Shown here: positions 33,569 through 42,312 of the stretch, piece after piece
Numbering within the stretch: position 1 is the first letter of the stretch
How the letters are laid out: the number at the start of each line of letters is the position of its first letter
Source: CAYZMS01 sp964479625
GTDB lineage: Bacteria > Bacteroidota > Bacteroidia > Chitinophagales > Saprospiraceae
DNA: 64,000 nt
Reading direction: 5' to 3'
Assembly: GCA_964479625.1 (NCBI GenBank)
Contig: CAYZMS010000017.1
Span: forward strand, 35,874-99,873
Made by a program: the position numbers and the translations under genes
Notes under the pieces: generated by a model
What the model was told of the DNA's origin: nothing
The model's database searches: none
The model's input: the letters and a program-made list of their open reading frames with translations, nothing else

Positions 33569-35956
33569 ATGGTTAAGTCAGGAACAAGTAAGGCAGAGCA
33601 CTTTCAGGGGGTTAGTCTTCCGGGGAAGCCTCTGCCCGAACAATGGAAAGAAAATGCAGGCTTTGGACGATTGCCCTTCAGGTCAAGATTGAGCTTTGAA
33701 CCTCTGCTAGAGCATTTAAAAGCGCATATCGGAGAGTTGGGAGAGTTGGGCCATACAATTATCCAGGAGATCGAACACCGCCTGGATGCTACACCCGTTT
33801 TTAAAGGAGCGATTGAAAACCTGGAAGATTTAGAGGAACATCAGGAGTTACTGGATTTTCTTATTAATACAGTTGTTCCTCCTGCTCATCGTAACCATCA
33901 GCTGGCAAAACTGAGTTTGCCCTTTCATATGGGGGCCTTCTATGAAACCCCCGTCTTAAAGCAATTAACCCGAGCAGGGAAGGTGAGCTATATGGTTAAT
34001 CGTTCGGCTAACCTAATCTATTGTGCTACCGTTGTCGGTGCCTGTAGCCTGATCCTGAATGAGTTCTATGGGCAAAATATTCAGGTAGATCCTCCTTTTT
34101 CTATTGCCATTAAGCAGGATGAAAGTAAGCTCGGCAAGCATTATAAGGTAAATCTGAATACGAAGTTCGTAAATATTAAAAAGCTGAAACCCCTGCGCCC
34201 TTTGTCGCAGGAGCAGATCAATAATTTGCTCAGTAACATCTACGACACAGAGGCATGGCTGAACCACCTCCCGCCCGATGCCTTTGAATTTGAAGGCTTT
34301 GTACTTTCCACTCTTATCGATATCACCGAAGAAGAGGCATTATCTCAATTGAAACAGCATCTTCTGAAAAAGGATGCCATAGTCAACAGGGAAAATATAA
34401 CCGAGTTAGAGGCTATGGTACAGTCCTACTTAAATATATCCGAACTACAATTGGGGGTTACTGCTGTCGACTATCCCATAGAGAATGTGGTTTCCCATAA
34501 ATATAAAATCCGGTTTGATTTCCTAGCAGAGGAAATCCCACATTTAATGAATCCTCAATTTCAAGGGTCGATCTACGATAAAGCCTGCCGGTATAAGGAA
34601 GTTGTTTTGGTGGAAGATCTGAACAATATTGGTGCCCAAACGGAAATTGAAGAAAAATTGATTGAAAAAGGCCTGGGTAGCATAATTGTAGCCCCTCTTT
34701 TCAATAAGGATGATCAGGTGATCGGACTGTTGGAAGTCGCATGCCACCGGCCTTATGCTTTGCATGCCTTTTCCGAGCTGAAGTTCCGGGATCTGATAGG
34801 GTTGTTCAGCTTGGCGGTAGAGCGATCCCGACTGGAGATCGATAACCAGGTGGAGGCTATCATTAGAGAACAGTTTACAGACGTCCATCCAAGTTTAGAA
34901 TGGAAATTTGTGGAAGCCTCTTACAACTTGTTGGAAAAAAGAGAGGAAAAGGCGACTTCTGCTGTGATCGATCCCATTGTATTTAAAGATGTTTTCCCTT
35001 TGTATGGGCAGGCTGATATTGTGGGTTCTTCCTCCAAACGCAATGCAGTTATTCAGGCTGACCTGGTCGATAACCTCTTGAGGGTAGGGCGTATTATGGA
35101 CCAATGTGCCATGAATGTTACCTTTCCCTTATTGAGGCAATACAAAATGAGAGTAGACCGGCACCTTAAAGATCTTGAAAAAGATTTTAATTCGAATGAT
35201 GAGTCTATCATTGTTGACCTGTTGCACAATGAAATTCACCCCGTTCTGGAGCATTTTCGAAAAAAGTACCCTGAACTTAGAGGAGCCATTTCCACCTACT
35301 TCGGTTATCTGGATGATGAATTAAGGATTGTTTATCGAAAGCGAAAGGAGTATGAAGACAGCGTAACCATGCTCAATAATATGATCTCCGGCTACCTCGA
35401 AGAAACGGAAAGGGAAAGCCAGAAAGTCCTGCCACATTACTTCACCAAGTATAAAACCGACGGGATCGAATGGGAGCTGTATCTAGGACAATCAATTTTG
35501 CGAAATGAAAAGTTTTGTGAAATGCACCTGAAAAATTTCCGACTCTGGCAGCTTATACACCTTTGTGAAATTACCCGCAGAGTAGACGCTTTTCAATCTG
35601 AACTGCCGGTCCCCCTGATCACTGCTCAAATGGCTTTCGCCTATACTACCTCCCTTTCTATTCGATTTCGGGAGGATGAAAAGCAGTTTGATGTTGACGG
35701 GGCGTACAATGTGCGCTATGAAATTTTAAAGAAACGTATAGATAAAGCCCTGATCGAAGGCACCGATGAAAGACTCACCCAGGCAGGGAAAATTGCTATT
35801 GTTTATTTGCAGGAAAAGGACCGTTTAGAATATTTGGATTACCTGGAGTATTTGAAACACGATGGTTACATTACCGATGAAATTGAAGACCTTAAACTTG
35901 GTAAGCTCCAGGGAGTACAAGGATTACGGGCTCTGCGAGTAAGCGTGAAGATCTAA
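33569..35956 (+). CDS. Large GAF-domain protein of unknown function
   Basis: A 795-residue soluble protein. A GAF-like domain lies at about residues 310-430 (FQGSIYDKACRYKEVVLVEDLNNIG; GLGSIIVAPLFNKDDQVIGLLEVA). The N-terminal 300 residues and the C-terminal 360 match no domain I know; the C-terminus is helical and acidic (EDSVTMLNNMISGYLEETERES). There is no histidine-kinase, GGDEF, EAL or HTH motif and no membrane segment. It looks like a signalling or sensing protein without a recognisable output. The gene is monocistronic and converges with the HD-PycTM gene. Confidence 0.75.
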   Translation: MVKSGTSKAEHFQGVSLPGKPLPEQWKENAGFGRLPFRSRLSFEPLLEHLKAHIGELGELGHTIIQEIEHRLDATPVFKGAIENLEDLEEHQELLDFLINTVVPPAHRNHQLAKLSLPFHMGAFYETPVLKQLTRAGKVSYMVNRSANLIYCATVVGACSLILNEFYGQNIQVDPPFSIAIKQDESKLGKHYKVNLNTKFVNIKKLKPLRPLSQEQINNLLSNIYDTEAWLNHLPPDAFEFEGFVLSTLIDITEEEALSQLKQHLLKKDAIVNRENITELEAMVQSYLNISELQLGVTAVDYPIENVVSHKYKIRFDFLAEEIPHLMNPQFQGSIYDKACRYKEVVLVEDLNNIGAQTEIEEKLIEKGLGSIIVAPLFNKDDQVIGLLEVACHRPYALHAFSELKFRDLIGLFSLAVERSRLEIDNQVEAIIREQFTDVHPSLEWKFVEASYNLLEKREEKATSAVIDPIVFKDVFPLYGQADIVGSSSKRNAVIQADLVDNLLRVGRIMDQCAMNVTFPLLRQYKMRVDRHLKDLEKDFNSNDESIIVDLLHNEIHPVLEHFRKKYPELRGAISTYFGYLDDELRIVYRKRKEYEDSVTMLNNMISGYLEETERESQKVLPHYFTKYKTDGIEWELYLGQSILRNEKFCEMHLKNFRLWQLIHLCEITRRVDAFQSELPVPLITAQMAFAYTTSLSIRFREDEKQFDVDGAYNVRYEILKKRIDKALIEGTDERLTQAGKIAIVYLQEKDRLEYLDYLEYLKHDGYITDEIEDLKLGKLQGVQGLRALRVSVKI

Positions 35957-35975
35957 ATTCAACCCAGGGTTTTCT

Positions 35976-37118
35976 CTACAAAACTGTAAAGAGAAAAACA
36001 CCCACAGTGAAGACGATCCCGATCATGAAAATGGTATAACATAACCGGAGCAGGGCATATTTTCTGCCTAGGGATTTCCCAAGAAAAAATAGGTCTCGCA
36101 TGATGGAATCATCAAGGTTGGTATCATTTTCGAGCACCTTGCGCATATTAGCCTTGTAGACATCATAGTCCATTTTAAAAAAATTACCGAAAAAGAATAA
36201 GTTAGAGGCTCCTTTCTCAATGGCAACTGGGGCAGTATTTCCCGGCATTTTTATTGGTCTTGTGGCAAGGGTGGCGTAGATCATAGACACCAGGCAGGTG
36301 ACCAAAAGCATGCCCAGCGGGTATATCATAGTTGGATTTTCCGCTATTCTTCGTACTGTTAACGGAATGACCAGCGTGATGATCAGTGCATTGACACTGA
36401 GCATGATATTGGCTTTATTGTCGGCAAGGTTGGCAAGGTCGAGATGGTTGCGAAGTGCCGTTTTAAACATCATTTGAGCAGAACGGTTCCCCTGGATGAG
36501 GCTTTCGCCTAGGGGGGTATCCTTTTTGAAGGCCTTGCGCCTTTTTTTCAGGTATTTTAAGTTCATATCCCGTTTGGAACCATAGAAGCTCTTTGCAGCA
36601 TCGGTGAAAAACGATTGGTTTTTCAAAAATCGATAATTGAGTTTGTACCATTCCTCCTCAGAATATACTTGTCCCAGGAATACTGACCATTCGTGCCGTA
36701 ATGCTTCCAGGTTAGCGCTATATCCGTCACTTCCAAGGTGAATGAGGTCGGCATCACGGATAATCTCCTCTAAAGCGTTGGTTGGCCGGTTGGGCGGGTA
36801 GGTCACTTCTATGCAGGCAATTATCTTTTGAATGCCTGCTTCCGGATAATTTTCTTGCTCCAGAAACTGTCGGACGATCTCCCGGCTGGCGTCCTCGTGC
36901 CCATTATAGGTTTGAGTGAAACCCGTATCGTGGAAAAGCGCGGCCAACTGAAGAGCCTCTAGGTCATCTGATGATAATCCTATTTCCCGACCAAGCTGCA
37001 GACAGGCGGTTCGTACTGCAAGGGTATGCGGTAAATTATGATATTTGTGATCATCCGTAAGTTGATCAGTCAGCAACTCACGGACATAACGTTCTGCCTT
37101 TTCGATAATGCTGGACAT
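35976..37118 (-). CDS. HD phosphohydrolase domain fused to a Pycsar-type membrane effector domain (PycTM/DUF5706)
   Basis: About 380 residues from ATG 37118; a GTG 30 bases upstream is less likely. Residues 15-140 are an HD domain with metal ligands His31, His63-Asp64 (LFHDTG) and Asp122/Asp124 (IRDADL). Residues 215-380 match the two-part membrane module of Pycsar effectors: NLADNKANIMLSVNALIITLVIP, a second helix, and a C-terminal cytoplasmic helix ending in a third hydrophobic segment. PycTM effectors disrupt the membrane when a PycC cyclase makes cCMP or cUMP. No cyclase is adjacent, so a housekeeping role for this HD fusion is possible. Start placement is supported by the -7 box at 37122. 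Confidence 0.85.
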   Translation of the reverse strand: MSSIIEKAERYVRELLTDQLTDDHKYHNLPHTLAVRTACLQLGREIGLSSDDLEALQLAALFHDTGFTQTYNGHEDASREIVRQFLEQENYPEAGIQKIIACIEVTYPPNRPTNALEEIIRDADLIHLGSDGYSANLEALRHEWSVFLGQVYSEEEWYKLNYRFLKNQSFFTDAAKSFYGSKRDMNLKYLKKRRKAFKKDTPLGESLIQGNRSAQMMFKTALRNHLDLANLADNKANIMLSVNALIITLVIPLTVRRIAENPTMIYPLGMLLVTCLVSMIYATLATRPIKMPGNTAPVAIEKGASNLFFFGNFFKMDYDVYKANMRKVLENDTNLDDSIMRDLFFLGKSLGRKYALLRLCYTIFMIGIVFTVGVFLFTVL

Positions 37119-37121
37119 GGT

Positions 37122-37129
37122 CAAATTTA
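37122..37129 (-). promoter_or_regulatory. -7 promoter element abutting the HD-PycTM start
   Basis: On the minus strand it reads TAAATTTG, matching TAnnTTTG, and ends three bases before the ATG at 37118-37116. No TTG lies 20 bases upstream. If used, the mRNA would be leaderless or nearly so. Confidence 0.35.
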
Positions 37130-37194
37130 GTTTTTTGCTGGTTCCCACTCGCAGAATATCTTACCGCTTTTTTATCTGCTTTTTTAGGATCTCC

Positions 37195-38046
37195 CTAACT
37201 AACCGCAAGCTGAGTTGCCAGGTACTGGTCTACCAACTGGCGGTAATCTGCATATAGCTGTTGGGTAAGGGGACCGGGCTTGCCATTTCCAATGATCTGG
37301 TCCTCAACGGAAATTACGGGCATGACACCTTTGATTGAGCTGGTAAGAAAGGCTTCTTCTGCTTCTTGTAATTCCTCTAGTCGCAAGGGGCGTATCTCCA
37401 CCTTACATCTCTTACCGGCCAGTTCAATGACTTTTTTACGTGTAATTCCAAACAGTATTCCGGAATTACTGGTGACCAGGGTCCCGTCTTTTTTAAAGAC
37501 AAAAAAATTCGATCGGACCGATTCGCTGATATTGCCTCCCCAGTGGTATAAAATATCATCTAACTCCCGTTGCCTAACTACCGGCATCATGCGAATCCCC
37601 TCCAGGTAACCAATGGATTTTACCTTCGGTAGGTGGCGTTCGTAATGGTGTAGCATCAGGCGGATCCCCTGGGTATAATGTACTCTGGGGGGCTTTGGCA
37701 TAGGGTGTTGTAAAATGATCAAATTTGGATCAACGGGTGTGAAGCTATCTTCTGCATACCCCCCGGTTAAGACCAACCGAACACCTGCCTCAAATTGTTC
37801 ATTTCGTTGTAAAAGTTCCAAAACGTGGTCTCGAAGAGCAATCTGATCCAGGGGAGGAGTTAAATGTAATTGTTCTGCGGATCTGAAAAACCGCTCCAGG
37901 TAATCTTCGAAAAAAAATGGCTGAAAATTTCGGGCTAAGAAATAATCGAAGAGGCCATAGCCCCGAAGGATTGACAAGTCGTTTAATCCCAAGCCGGCTT
38001 CGGCAACTGGAATAAACTGACCGTTTACAGAACAGGTGTGAATCAT
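37195..38046 (-). CDS. Class IV (branched-chain/D-amino acid type) aminotransferase
   Basis: A 283-residue fold-type IV PLP enzyme. Lys143 (KVKSIGYL) is the Schiff-base lysine and Glu175 (GNISESVRSNFF) binds the pyridine nitrogen. Relatives include IlvE, D-alanine aminotransferase and aminodeoxychorismate lyase. The short length and SESVRSNFF fit D-amino acid transaminase/lyase members as well as IlvE, so substrate cannot be fixed. Its start overlaps the M14 peptidase stop by ATGA, so both are translated from one message. That pairing hints at amino acid use from peptides, which is inference. Confidence 0.85.
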   Translation of the reverse strand: MIHTCSVNGQFIPVAEAGLGLNDLSILRGYGLFDYFLARNFQPFFFEDYLERFFRSAEQLHLTPPLDQIALRDHVLELLQRNEQFEAGVRLVLTGGYAEDSFTPVDPNLIILQHPMPKPPRVHYTQGIRLMLHHYERHLPKVKSIGYLEGIRMMPVVRQRELDDILYHWGGNISESVRSNFFVFKKDGTLVTSNSGILFGITRKKVIELAGKRCKVEIRPLRLEELQEAEEAFLTSSIKGVMPVISVEDQIIGNGKPGPLTQQLYADYRQLVDQYLATQLAVS

Positions 38047-39284
38047 TCTTTGCTTTTAAAAATGAGTAATTGCATCATTTGGTGAGCAGCTATCTGGGCT
38101 TTTCTTTTCAAAAAGGCCCGGTCGGTCTCATCTCCCACTTCATAGGTAATCCCTTCTGCACCAAATTGTTTGAAGAACCAGCTTTGCGCACTAGCGCGGT
38201 GGGCTGGGCCCGGTTGGTCATTGGGGGTGTATTCGGGCAGAGCCTGGTCAATGCCACTCAGCCAATAGTCCTTGAAGTGCTTAATAGTGGTGGGCATATC
38301 TTCATCATGGGTGTAGTAGAGATCCTCAGAAGTAGAATGAAAGTCAATGCCCAGAATGACGGTGTTGCGTTCCTTGCGAATGGATTCCGTAATATGCTTA
38401 GCAACTTGCCTGCTTTCCGGTTGATTATACATTTGCCAGTCTCGGTTAAGGTCTACTCCCCCGGCAGTATGCCTCCAATGGCCCTCGTCTACTCCGTCGG
38501 GATTGAGCATAGGATATAGTAATATCCGGTATCGGGATCGAAAATCACGAGCAAGCGGGCTATCCTCCAGGAGGGCTTCCACAAAGGCTTGCATACTTAA
38601 ATAACCGGATAGCTCTGGAGGGTGTTGTCGGCCGAATAACAGGATGGCATCCTTCTTTTTTGGATCACCGGATCCAATTTCCAGGAAGTGGAGCGGACGA
38701 CCAAGTTTGCTCTCCCCTATCTGTTGATACCGGACGTGGGGATGTTCTGCCAGGGAAGTACTCCAATCGGCTGCGGTGCTGCTGGTCAGGAGTTCCTGGC
38801 CTGCAACATAGAGGGTATCCGGTCCGATATCCAGGCGAATAAAGGCATGGATTGAATCAGGGGTCAATTCTATGCGGTCGGCCTCCAGGCGGGTCCAGGT
38901 TTCAGCATCATAGCTGAGCTTGGGCCAATACCGGTGGCGGGATTCTCCGTATTGAAGACGCAGGACGATTTGTTGGTCGTATTCGGCCCAGATCCGAAAG
39001 GCATACCAGGGGCTGGGGTTGATGGGGGAATTCTCGGGTTCGATCCTGGCCGTGATAAACCGGGTAGGGCCGATATCGAAACCATTCAATCGGGCACCTG
39101 GAAATTGGTTGTCGGCATAAATACCCAAATCTCGAATGGCGTAGACCTTCCGCTTTTGCAGGGTCACCGGCTTGGTGGAGGTATCCACAAAAGTTTCGTA
39201 TTCCAGTTCTCGCAGCTGATAGGTTGGATTACAGGCCGTGCTAAATAAAAATAGCAGGACGAAGCCGTAATAGGAAGCGGGCAT
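38043..39284 (-). CDS. M14-family zinc carboxypeptidase lipoprotein
   Basis: About 413 residues from ATG 39284; a TTG two codons earlier is possible. Signal peptide and lipobox: MPASYYGFVLLFLFSTAC. After a beta-rich N-terminal domain of about 150 residues comes an M14 domain with zinc ligands in GRQHPPELSG (H-x-x-E) and IDFHSTSED (third His), substrate-binding DLNRDW (Asn-Arg), and the catalytic Glu probably in ITYEVGDETD. It resembles M14-like (AGBL/CPD-type) peptidases, attached to the outer membrane or periplasmic face. Confidence 0.88.
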   Translation of the reverse strand: MPASYYGFVLLFLFSTACNPTYQLRELEYETFVDTSTKPVTLQKRKVYAIRDLGIYADNQFPGARLNGFDIGPTRFITARIEPENSPINPSPWYAFRIWAEYDQQIVLRLQYGESRHRYWPKLSYDAETWTRLEADRIELTPDSIHAFIRLDIGPDTLYVAGQELLTSSTAADWSTSLAEHPHVRYQQIGESKLGRPLHFLEIGSGDPKKKDAILLFGRQHPPELSGYLSMQAFVEALLEDSPLARDFRSRYRILLYPMLNPDGVDEGHWRHTAGGVDLNRDWQMYNQPESRQVAKHITESIRKERNTVILGIDFHSTSEDLYYTHDEDMPTTIKHFKDYWLSGIDQALPEYTPNDQPGPAHRASAQSWFFKQFGAEGITYEVGDETDRAFLKRKAQIAAHQMMQLLIFKSKE

Positions 39285-39487
39285 AATCAAATGAGTTTAA
39301 TGGCTTCAGGGGCACTTGCAAGTTCCGCAATATTACTTTAATTTATAAATCCGACTTTTTTTTCTGTTGATTTCAGCGAAAAAATTAACAAAAATCACCC
39401 AACTGGCCTGACAAAGGACCGCAACCGGCCTTTTTCATTGAATTAATTTTCCATTCCAATCTTTTAGGCCATTTAAATCAACACCTT

Positions 39488-41620
39488 ATGACACACCTCA
39501 CCAAAGATATTCGCAACGTAGTTTTGTTGGGCCATTCCGGCTCCGGCAAAACCACATTGAATGAAACGATGCTGTTTGAAGCCGGAGCTATTCACCGAAA
39601 GGGCCAAGTGGAAGCTGGGAATACCGTTTCTGATTTTACGGACATTGAAAAGGAAAAAGGCAACTCTCTCTTCAGTACCCTTAGCCACCTGGATTGGCGT
39701 GGTACGAAGATCAATATTATGGATACCCCCGGTTTGGATGATTTTACCGGAGAGGTAGTTTCTGCCGTACGGGTGGCTGCTACAGCGGTGATCGTGCTAA
39801 ATAGCAAGAACGGGGTGGAAGTGGGAACGGAGTTGATCTGGGATTATATTGACAAATTTGAAACCCCTGCTTTTTTTGTAATCAATCAAATGGACCATCC
39901 GCAGGCGGATTATGAGGCTGCGCTCGAGCAAGCCCAGACGCGTTTCGGGACCAAGGTCCTGCCGGTGCAATTCCCCCTTCGGCAGGGAGAGGGGTTCAAC
40001 GCCATTGTAGATGCTCTTCGAATGGTAATGTACGTTTTTCCGGATGACGGAGGAAAGCCGGAGAAGCAACCTATTCCCGACTCCGCAAAGGAACGAGCAA
40101 AGGCCATGCATAACGCCCTGGTAGAAGCTACTGCGGAAAATGACGAAGGTCTCATGGAAAAGTTTTTTGATAAGGGTACGCTTTCCGAAGAAGAATTGGC
40201 AGAGGGGCTTCGTATCGCCATGGCGCATCACGACTTTCTTCCGGTTTTTATTGCTTCTTCCGAACGCAATATGGGAAGTGGCCGTATCATGGGCTTTATC
40301 AATGATATCTGTCCTTCTCCCGCAGAACGGAAACCGGCTCGCTTGACAAATGGCGATACCCTGGCTTGTGAGGCCAAGGCGGATACTACGATATTTATTT
40401 ACAAAACCTTTTCTGAGCCGCGGGTGGGGCTGCTTTCCTACTTTAAAGTGTATTCGGGCTGCCTTAAATCCGGGGATGAACTGATCAATGCGCAAAATGG
40501 TACAGTCGAGCGCTTTAGTCAATTATACCTGGTCAATGGGCACGAAAGGGAGCCAGTGGATCAACTTTGCGCAGGTGACCTGGGGGTGAGCGTGAAAATG
40601 AAAAACAGCCACACCAATAACACCCTAAAAGCTAAAGGCGTAGAACGTGCGCTCGTCCCCATAGATTTTCCTGCTCCAAGGGTGCACGAGGCTTTGCAAA
40701 TGAACCTGGGAAAGGCCGAAATGGAAAAACTGATTAAGGCCCTACACCTGATCGAAGAGGAAGATCCGACCTTGCTGGTAGAACAATCCCCTGTTTTAAA
40801 GCAAACGCTCTTACACGGGCAAGGCCAGCTTCATTTGGAGATGATCAAGCATCGTATCGAACAGTTACATGGGATCTCCATGGACTTTGAACAACCGCGT
40901 ATCCCTTACAGGGAAACTATCACCAAGGCTGCAGAAGCCCATTACCGGCATAAAAAACAATCCGGTGGAGCAGGGCAGTTTGCGGAAGTGCACCTCCGGA
41001 TTGAACCTTACTTTGAAGGGATGCCTGATCCGGAAGGCCTGAGTGTAAGGAACAGGGAGTTGGAAGAACTTCCCTGGGGAGGAACCCTGGCCTTCTATTG
41101 GTGTATTGTAGGTGGTTCGATCGATAATAAATTTTCGAATGCTATTAAAAAGGGAGTGCTGCATAAAATGGAAGAGGGGCCTTTGACAGGTTCTCGGGTG
41201 CAAGATGTTCGCGTTTGTATTTTCGATGGTAAAATGCATCCGGTCGATTCGAATGATATGGCTTTCATGCTGGCCGCACAACAAGCCTTCAAAGAAGCGT
41301 TTGAAAAAGCGGCACCTAAATTGCTACAGCCCATGTATGTACTGGAGGTATTATGCTCCGAAGATGTAATGGGGGATGTAATGACAGACCTTCAATCCCG
41401 ATCGGCGATGATAACCGGAATGGATGCCGATGGGCATTATCAAAAGATACTTGCCAGGGTACCACTGGCTGAAATGTATCACTACTCGAGTGCATTACGG
41501 TCCCTTACCCAGGGCAGGGCAAAGTTCAACCTGACGTTTGCTGAATACGCTCCGGTAGACGGGCAAAAACAGAAGGAGATCATTGGTGCGATGCGGGAGC
41601 AGGTAGATACGGAGGCTTAA
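39488..41620 (+). CDS. Elongation factor G paralogue (EF-G2 type) with altered GTPase motifs
   Basis: A 710-residue five-domain EF-G homologue. The P-loop is intact (GHSGSGKTT, 15-23), but other G-motifs differ from canonical EF-G. The G3 histidine is Leu83 (DTPGLDDF in place of DTPGHVDF), G4 is NQMD (133-136) in place of NKMD, and the switch-I RGITI is KGNSL. Domains II-V follow (GDELINAQNGTVERFSQL; PRIPYRETI; GSGQFAEV-type stretch SGGAGQFAEVHL). Paralogous EF-G2 proteins of Bacteroidetes have been reported to lack GTPase activity and support translation under starvation; that would fit, but is inference here. It is monocistronic. Confidence 0.9.
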   Translation: MTHLTKDIRNVVLLGHSGSGKTTLNETMLFEAGAIHRKGQVEAGNTVSDFTDIEKEKGNSLFSTLSHLDWRGTKINIMDTPGLDDFTGEVVSAVRVAATAVIVLNSKNGVEVGTELIWDYIDKFETPAFFVINQMDHPQADYEAALEQAQTRFGTKVLPVQFPLRQGEGFNAIVDALRMVMYVFPDDGGKPEKQPIPDSAKERAKAMHNALVEATAENDEGLMEKFFDKGTLSEEELAEGLRIAMAHHDFLPVFIASSERNMGSGRIMGFINDICPSPAERKPARLTNGDTLACEAKADTTIFIYKTFSEPRVGLLSYFKVYSGCLKSGDELINAQNGTVERFSQLYLVNGHEREPVDQLCAGDLGVSVKMKNSHTNNTLKAKGVERALVPIDFPAPRVHEALQMNLGKAEMEKLIKALHLIEEEDPTLLVEQSPVLKQTLLHGQGQLHLEMIKHRIEQLHGISMDFEQPRIPYRETITKAAEAHYRHKKQSGGAGQFAEVHLRIEPYFEGMPDPEGLSVRNRELEELPWGGTLAFYWCIVGGSIDNKFSNAIKKGVLHKMEEGPLTGSRVQDVRVCIFDGKMHPVDSNDMAFMLAAQQAFKEAFEKAAPKLLQPMYVLEVLCSEDVMGDVMTDLQSRSAMITGMDADGHYQKILARVPLAEMYHYSSALRSLTQGRAKFNLTFAEYAPVDGQKQKEIIGAMREQVDTEA

Positions 41621-41694
41621 GAAGCTGCCAAAAGTGATTTTTCCAGTATAAAAAAGCAGCATGGAATTCTGGTAGGAAGGTTCAATGTTCTGGG

Positions 41695-42312
41695 TTATTT
41701 ATAATCCAGAATATTGAACTTTTGATCACAAAAACCGAAGTCGACGGCTACATTTGAAGCCACGATAATGCTGCGGTCTTGAGCAAACTGCTCGATGAGC
41801 TCCAGGTACCAGCGTACGCCTTGCTCGTCCAGATTGGTTGTGGGCTCGTCGAGTAGAAGTAGAGAAGAATCGGAAGCCAGTGCCAATAGCAGCTTGAGTC
41901 GTTGTTTCATACCGGAGGAAAAGTTGCGGATCAGCTTTTGGTCGGCTTTTTTGAATTGAAGCAGGTCCAGGAGGTCCTCCGGCTGAAGCTGGTCACGAAA
42001 GGGTTTAAAACGTTGGTGAAAGCGGAGGGCTTCCAGCAGTTTCAGTTCTTCGATGAGTTCTACATAGGGAGCAGCGATGGATAAGTGTCGGTATATTTGG
42101 CTGGTTTCTAAAGGTTGTCCACCCAGGGTGAATTTCACCTTTCCCCGGCTTGGGCTCAGGTAGCCTGCAATGATTCGCATGAGCGTAGACTTGCCAGACC
42201 CATTGGGGCCGGCGACCGCCCAACTGCTGTTTTCGGTAATTTCAAGCTCTACACGCTTGAGTACCCACTCATACCGGAATCGTTTGGAAACTTGTTCGAG
42301 CTTAACCCTCAT
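41695..42312 (-). CDS. ABC transporter ATP-binding protein, orphan
   Basis: A 205-residue ABC ATPase of the short CcmA/LPS-export style. Walker A is GPNGSGKST and Walker B is LLLLDEPTTNLD; the signature FSSGMKQR is a usable variant. The H-loop reads ASNVA where His is normal, and the Q-loop area (SIAAPYVEL) has no clear Gln. No permease gene adjoins it. Its start overlaps the lpxA end by 11 bases, so it is the last gene of the lipid A operon, and a role with an unlinked permease in lipid A or outer-membrane lipid handling is inferred. Confidence 0.82.
   Translation of the reverse strand: MRVKLEQVSKRFRYEWVLKRVELEITENSSWAVAGPNGSGKSTLMRIIAGYLSPSRGKVKFTLGGQPLETSQIYRHLSIAAPYVELIEELKLLEALRFHQRFKPFRDQLQPEDLLDLLQFKKADQKLIRNFSSGMKQRLKLLLALASDSSLLLLDEPTTNLDEQGVRWYLELIEQFAQDRSIIVASNVAVDFGFCDQKFNILDYK

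Noticed and set aside
35969..35998. A-U-rich hairpin between the GAF and HD-PycTM genes as a terminator
   Set aside because: The 8-bp stem is all weak pairs with a bulge and has no clean U tract; it overlaps the end of a coding frame.
17080..37118. A Pycsar anti-phage operon formed by the class III cyclase and the HD-PycTM protein
   Set aside because: The two genes are about 18 kb apart with unrelated housekeeping genes such as rpoD and anmK between them, so they are not one operon. Only the weaker idea of a functional link is kept as a finding.
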